Shown piece by piece: positions 32,210-36,232 of a stretch of DNA of 36,232 nt. The notes under the pieces were generated by a model. The model searched no databases and was not told the DNA's origin. It saw nothing but the letters and a program-made list of their open reading frames with translations. How positions within the stretch are numbered: position 1 is the first letter of the stretch; the number at the start of each line of letters is the position of its first letter. The translations under genes and the position numbers were made by a program. This stretch comes from an uncultured Eubacteriales bacterium (lineage in GTDB: Bacteria > Bacillota > Clostridia > Lachnospirales > Lachnospiraceae), in the NCBI GenBank assembly GCA_900317095.1, contig ONFL01000004.1, positions 1 through 36,232 on the forward strand. The letters run 5' to 3'.

Positions 32210-34255
32210 TTACAGAATGATCTGACCATCCGGGATTTTTCTTGTAAGTTTTTCTCTAAGCAGAGCATGCTCCGGGAGACCAAGTCCGGGGTCCTGCTGC
32301 AGCAGTTCATGGACTGCCCGAGACGCCTGCACCAGGATCTCCGAATCAGAGAAAACATCTCCGATCGTAAAATCCAGACTTCCGCTCTGCCGGGTTCCGA
32401 AAAATTCTCCCGGCCCGCGGAGGGCAAGATCCGCGCGGGCGATTTCAAAACCATCCTTTGCCGTCATCATCACAGAAAGCCTCTGCTGGATCTGTTCTGA
32501 CTGCTTTCCGCAGAGAAATATGCAGTAGGACTGAGCCCTGCCTCTCCCGACCCTGCCCCGCAGCTGATGAAGCTGGGCCAGACCAAAGCGCTCGGAATTC
32601 TCTATCATCATCACCGTGGCGTTTGGACAGTCAACGCCTACTTCTATCACGGTCGTGGAGACCAGAATATCTATCTGCCCGTGATAGAAGCGGTCCATGA
32701 TGTCATTTTTTTCCATGCTTTTCATCTTGCCGTGAATATATTCTATCCGCAGGCCGGAAGGCATGGCTCTTCTAAGTTTTTCCGTATAATCCTGTACATT
32801 CTGCGCATCGACCTGCGGGCTGTCCTCCACCATGGGGCAGACAACGTAGGCCTGGTGACCGCTCTGCACCTCCTTTAAAAGGAAATGGAAGGCTGCCATG
32901 CGCTTTTGCTCGCCGATCACGCAGCTTTTGATCCGCGGCCTTCCGGCGGGGATCTCATCTACAACAGATATATCCAGATCGCCATAGACGATGATAGCCA
33001 GCGTACGGGGGATAGGAGTTGCGCTCATGACCAGCATGTGCGGAGTATCCCCGGCTTTCATGGCAAGCGCTTCCCGCTGATGGACTCCGAAACGATGTTG
33101 TTCATCAGTTACGATCAGGGCCAGATTTTCATAGAGAGCTTTCTTCTGAAAAAGAGCCTGGGTTCCGATGGCGATATCCGCTTCCCCCTTTTCGAGAGCT
33201 TTATATGCTTCTCGCTTCTGGGATGCTGTCATAGAACCGGTGAGCAGCAGGCATCTGACGCCAAAAGGTTCCAGCATGGGGGCCAGTTTTTCATAATGCT
33301 GTCTTGCCAGCACTTCTGTCGGTGCCATGAGGGCACTCTGATAGCCGGACAGAGCTGTGTCCAGCATGGCCAGGGCAGCCAGTATCGTCTTTCCGCTGCC
33401 GACATCTCCCTGCACAAGCCGGTTCATGGGCCTGTCATCGCGCAGATCCGCCGCGATCTCCCCCCATACCCGCATCTGGGCCCCCGTCAGCTGATAGGGA
33501 AGAGACTTAATAAAATCATCCACGCCAGCCGCGCAGTCTATGAAATAGTGGCTGACGCTTTCTTCGTTCTCCCGGCGGAGGAAAGCCATCTGCAGGCAGA
33601 AATCAAAGAACTCGTCAAAAACGAGACGCTTTCTGGCGAGGCGCAGGCTTTCCGGATCTTCCGGAAAATGGATCTGTCGGAGAGCGAAATTCTTTTCGGC
33701 GAGTGCATATTTCTTTCTAACTTCAGATGTCAGGGAATCTGCCTGCAGGTCCATGCCGGCAAGCAGCTGCTTCATGGATTTTCTAAGGAACTTCTGGGAA
33801 AGACCTGCCGTCAGCGGGTAAACCGGCTGCAGGCTGCCCCTGAGCTCCTGATATTCTGCAGGGGTAAAGACGGTCGGATGATAGATACATCTTCTCCCTC
33901 TTTTCTGCAGGATCTTACCATAAAAAACATATTCGGAACCGATATGCAGATTTCTGACGATATAAGGATCATGCATCCAGACCGCCTGGACGAAAGCGGA
34001 TCCGTCCCGCAGGGACAGGACCGTAAGAGAAGCCCCTGCCCTTGCCGCAGATGTGGTCAGCGTCACAAGATAGGCGCCCTCCTCCTGTTCATCATGGGAC
34101 CTGTCAGCTATGCTGACCGGTTCCGGATAAGAGCAGTAAGTTCTGGGATAGTATCCGAGCAGATCCCCGGCGGTAATGATGCCTGCCTTTTCCAGGATCT
34201 TAGCGGTCTTGGGACCGATCCCCCGGATCATCGTTACAGGATCTTCTGCTTTCAT
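32210..34255 (-). CDS. recG: ATP-dependent DNA helicase RecG
   Basis: RecG remodels stalled replication forks and branched DNA. The 681-residue protein has an N-terminal helix-hairpin-helix-like start (IRGIGPKTAKILEKAGI), the wedge OB domain (about 60-150), helicase motif I GDVGSGKT (283-290), motif II DEQH (384-387), MSATPIPRTLAI, and motifs V-VI with TTVIEVGVDCPNATVM and QLHQLRGRVGRG. The C-terminal DLALRGPGEFFGTRQSG is diagnostic for RecG. AAGGAA precedes the ATG and the fakA-like stop is 16 bases upstream. Confidence 0.98.
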   Translation of the reverse strand: MKAEDPVTMIRGIGPKTAKILEKAGIITAGDLLGYYPRTYCSYPEPVSIADRSHDEQEEGAYLVTLTTSAARAGASLTVLSLRDGSAFVQAVWMHDPYIVRNLHIGSEYVFYGKILQKRGRRCIYHPTVFTPAEYQELRGSLQPVYPLTAGLSQKFLRKSMKQLLAGMDLQADSLTSEVRKKYALAEKNFALRQIHFPEDPESLRLARKRLVFDEFFDFCLQMAFLRRENEESVSHYFIDCAAGVDDFIKSLPYQLTGAQMRVWGEIAADLRDDRPMNRLVQGDVGSGKTILAALAMLDTALSGYQSALMAPTEVLARQHYEKLAPMLEPFGVRCLLLTGSMTASQKREAYKALEKGEADIAIGTQALFQKKALYENLALIVTDEQHRFGVHQREALAMKAGDTPHMLVMSATPIPRTLAIIVYGDLDISVVDEIPAGRPRIKSCVIGEQKRMAAFHFLLKEVQSGHQAYVVCPMVEDSPQVDAQNVQDYTEKLRRAMPSGLRIEYIHGKMKSMEKNDIMDRFYHGQIDILVSTTVIEVGVDCPNATVMMIENSERFGLAQLHQLRGRVGRGRAQSYCIFLCGKQSEQIQQRLSVMMTAKDGFEIARADLALRGPGEFFGTRQSGSLDFTIGDVFSDSEILVQASRAVHELLQQDPGLGLPEHALLREKLTRKIPDGQIIL

Positions 34256-34271
34256 CTATGTCTTCCTTTAT

Positions 34272-35969
34272 TTATTCGGCGGAAATTACATAATAGTAAA
34301 TAGGCTGGCCGCCGTTATAGACCTCAACATCGCAGTCCGGACAAAGCTGTCCGATCTTCTCTGCCAGGGCGCTGCAGCTTTCATCTGTTACGTCTGCTCC
34401 GTGATAGAGGCTGATGATCTCTGTATCCTCGTCAGCCATGGCCTTAACGCAGTCGATAACCGTCTGATCAATATCATCTCCCACCGCGAGCAGCCCCTTA
34501 TCACCGATACCCATGATATCACCCTCTTTTATCTGCTTTCCGTCTATCTCGGTATCGCGGATAGAATAAGTAACCTGGGCACTTCTGATCTTCTGCATCT
34601 CTTCGATCATACGGGCACTATTCTCTTCCGGAGTCTCGCCCTCTATATAATTAATGATAGCTGCGATGCCCTGGGGAATATTCGTTGAAGGAATCACAAC
34701 GACCCGGCAGTCTTTGGCAAGCTCGGCCGCCTGCTGCGCAGCAAGAATGATATTCTTGTTATTGGGCATAACATAGACCGTCTTCGCGTGAACCTTCTCA
34801 ACCGCATCGAGAATATCTGCCGTGCTGGGATTCATGGTCTGGCCGCCTTCTACAACAAAGTCAACTCCAAGATCCTGGAAGATCTTGCTGATGCCTTCCC
34901 CGACGGAAATAGATACAAATCCGGTCTCTTTCATAGGAACAGCAGCGGATGCTTCTTTTTCATCCTCTTTCTTCTGCTCCTCGGCCAGCTTCTCGGCATC
35001 CTTAAACAGACGCTCATGGTGTTCCTCGCGCATGTTGTCTATCTTCATGCTGGTCAGCGAACCATAACTCAGACCCTTCTGGATGGCAAGACCGGGATCG
35101 TTGGTATGTACATGAACCTTCACGATATCTTCATCGGCGACGCATACGATGGAATCTCCGATCGAACTTAAGTAGGCCTTGAACTGCTTCTCATCTTCAT
35201 CGTCAAATTTCTTTTCAAGCATAACGATGAACTCGGTGCAGTAGCCGAATTTAATATCTGCGGTCTCGATCTCATCCAGCCCCATCTTCCGCTCCGGAAC
35301 AGGCTGGCCGTTTGTGGTCGCAGAGGATGTATCCAGTTCCTGTGCGTCGTCCTCGCCGATCATATATGCGTAGGCGCCTTCCAGGACAGTCATCAGACCC
35401 TTTCCGCCGGAATCAATGACGCCTGCCTGCTTAAGGACAGGCAGCATCTCCGGCGTAATACTCAGCATGTAATTCCCGTGCTCTATGATCTTCTGGAAAG
35501 CCTCTGTCAGGTCGGAAGAAGATTCCAGAATGTCTCCGGCCTTCTCGGAAATACCTCTGGCAACGGTAAGGATCGTACCTTCCTTGGGCTTCATAACTGC
35601 TTTATAGGCTGTCTCACTGGCCCTGCGCAGCGCACGCTCCAGGACAGGTCCGTCCAGTTCTGTCTGCTCTTTGATCTCACGGGTAAATCCGCGGAAGAGC
35701 TGGGAAAGGATAACACCAGAATTCCCGCGGGCTCCGCGCAGAGCACCCTGGGAGATAGCCTTCGCGAGACTGGCCATGGTCGGCTCGTCGATCGCTGAAA
35801 CCTCTCTGGCTGCGGACATGATCGTCATCGTCATATTCGTTCCTGTATCACCGTCCGGTACCGGAAATACATTCAGTTCATTTATATATTCTTTATTCTT
35901 ATCAAGTCTCTTTGCACCGGAAAGGAACATGTTTTTCAACATGCTCGCGTCTATTCTGTTGATTTTCAC
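34272..35969 (-). CDS. DAK2-domain fatty acid kinase catalytic subunit-like protein (FakA/YloV)
   Basis: FakA phosphorylates fatty acids held by FakB proteins, giving acyl-phosphate for phospholipid synthesis. This 565-residue protein has the FakA N-terminal kinase (DAK2-like) domain with NVFPVPDGDTGTNMTMT (34-50), GALRGARGNSGVILSQL and GVIDSGGKGL, a middle domain, and a C-terminal domain of the DegV-related type (YVMPNNKNIILAAQQAA). A glutamate- and lysine-rich linker sits at about 330-345. Start is GTG at 35967-35969 with AAGGAGG seven bases upstream. The fakB partner is not in the window. The position between Asp23 and recG is typical of B. subtilis yloU-yloV-recG. Confidence 0.93.
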   Translation of the reverse strand: MKINRIDASMLKNMFLSGAKRLDKNKEYINELNVFPVPDGDTGTNMTMTIMSAAREVSAIDEPTMASLAKAISQGALRGARGNSGVILSQLFRGFTREIKEQTELDGPVLERALRRASETAYKAVMKPKEGTILTVARGISEKAGDILESSSDLTEAFQKIIEHGNYMLSITPEMLPVLKQAGVIDSGGKGLMTVLEGAYAYMIGEDDAQELDTSSATTNGQPVPERKMGLDEIETADIKFGYCTEFIVMLEKKFDDEDEKQFKAYLSSIGDSIVCVADEDIVKVHVHTNDPGLAIQKGLSYGSLTSMKIDNMREEHHERLFKDAEKLAEEQKKEDEKEASAAVPMKETGFVSISVGEGISKIFQDLGVDFVVEGGQTMNPSTADILDAVEKVHAKTVYVMPNNKNIILAAQQAAELAKDCRVVVIPSTNIPQGIAAIINYIEGETPEENSARMIEEMQKIRSAQVTYSIRDTEIDGKQIKEGDIMGIGDKGLLAVGDDIDQTVIDCVKAMADEDTEIISLYHGADVTDESCSALAEKIGQLCPDCDVEVYNGGQPIYYYVISAE

Positions 35970-35993
35970 AATATATCCTCCTTAAAGAGCAGA

Positions 35994-36232
35994 TCAATCT
36001 ATGACACGGACACCTTCAACATAAATGTTGATCTTATTGATGTGCATGCCGGTAAATTCCTCTACCTTATACTTTACTGTCTCCATCAGATTGTCAGCAA
36101 TCGTGGCAATGCTGACGCCATACACAGTAATAATATGAAGGTCAATATTGATCTGACTGTGATCCAGAATTGTGACTTCAACACCTTTGGTGATGCTCTC
36201 TCTTTTCAGAAGCTTGACAAGACCATCCTTCA
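35994..36232 (-). CDS. Asp23/Gls24-family envelope stress protein, C-terminal part
   Basis: The last 79 codons of an Asp23 (YloU) family protein; the start lies beyond the right edge. Visible are KDGLVKLLKRESITKGVEV, the ITVYGVSIATIADNLMETVKYKVEEFTGM core and INKINIYVEGVRV, which match the family's C-terminal half. Its role is unclear; homologues are membrane-associated and stress-linked. It ends 24 bases before the fakA-like GTG, whose AAGGAGG lies in the gap. yloU and yloV are paired in the same way in B. subtilis. Confidence 0.9.
   Translation of the reverse strand, partial: KDGLVKLLKRESITKGVEVTILDHSQINIDLHIITVYGVSIATIADNLMETVKYKVEEFTGMHINKINIYVEGVRVID

Noticed and set aside
32885..34303. 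472-codon plus-strand open frame opposite recG
   Set aside because: recG on the other strand has all its helicase motifs; the opposite frame has no recognisable domain or ribosome binding site.
1..36232. CRISPR array, insertion sequence, prophage, tRNA, rRNA or SRP RNA
   Set aside because: No repeated spacers, transposase or integrase genes, cloverleaf genes or SRP RNA signature were seen; every stretch over 130 bases is filled by a conserved housekeeping or lineage gene.

Overview
This window is a housekeeping segment of a bacterial chromosome. It is almost certainly from a member of the Clostridia (Firmicutes), most likely a Lachnospiraceae-like organism of moderate G+C. The evidence is the gene order DUF177-rpmF-plsX-rnc-smc-ftsY-ylxM-ffh-rpsP-khpA-rimM-trmD-rplS-lepB-rbgA-rnhB-yraN, strong AGGAGG-type ribosome binding sites, frequent TTG and GTG starts, the split HisZ/HisG ATP phosphoribosyltransferase, RecU and YlxM. 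I see no prophage, insertion sequence, CRISPR array, rRNA or tRNA. Genus assignment is inference only.

Layout, by position. Every gene except tmcAL lies on the minus strand, so transcription runs from high to low coordinates. (1) 36232-34272: end of an Asp23/Gls24-family gene, then a FakA/YloV-like DAK2 protein. (2) 34255-30222: recG, then rsmD, coaD and a coiled-coil protein with a highly acidic tail; the last three probably start from their own promoter just after recG. (3) 28901-30151: tmcAL, the only plus-strand gene, ending in a bidirectional terminator. (4) 28794-27895: an uncharacterised cysteine-rich protein with a U32-peptidase-like signature. (5) 27772-20626: DUF177-rpmF-plsX-rnc-smc-ftsY, driven by a near-perfect sigma-A promoter. 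(6) 20538-16916: ylxM-ffh-rpsP-khpA-rimM-trmD, driven by a promoter buried in a 20-bp perfect inverted repeat that also covers the ylxM ribosome binding site and start codon. (7) 16798-16451: rplS with its own promoter and a likely L19 leader, followed by a terminator hairpin. (8) 16361-12833: lepB-rbgA-rnhB-yraN-pgeF. (9) 12761-6821: a DUF512 radical-SAM protein, der, plsY, rnhA, rsmF and an RsuA-family gene. (10) 6751-2678: a HAD phosphatase, ygiQ, an RluA-family gene and recU. (11) 2565-1: hisZ-hisG-hisD (hisD cut by the window edge), with a clear promoter and a palindromic candidate operator.

Functionally the window is dominated by making and maturing ribosomes (der, rbgA, rimM, rsmD, rsmF, RsuA and RluA family enzymes, rpsP, rplS, rpmF, rnc, khpA) and tRNAs (trmD, tmcAL). 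It also holds protein export (ffh, ftsY, ylxM, lepB), phospholipid and CoA supply (plsX, plsY, fakA-like, coaD), chromosome upkeep (smc, recG, recU, rnhA, rnhB) and histidine synthesis.

I did not find a clearly new multi-gene system. The best leads are the ylxM inverted repeat, a signal peptidase I in which the catalytic lysine appears to be arginine, a structured RNA element between rpmF and plsX, the U32-like cysteine protein, and the his palindrome. No gene-free stretch exceeds about 130 bases.
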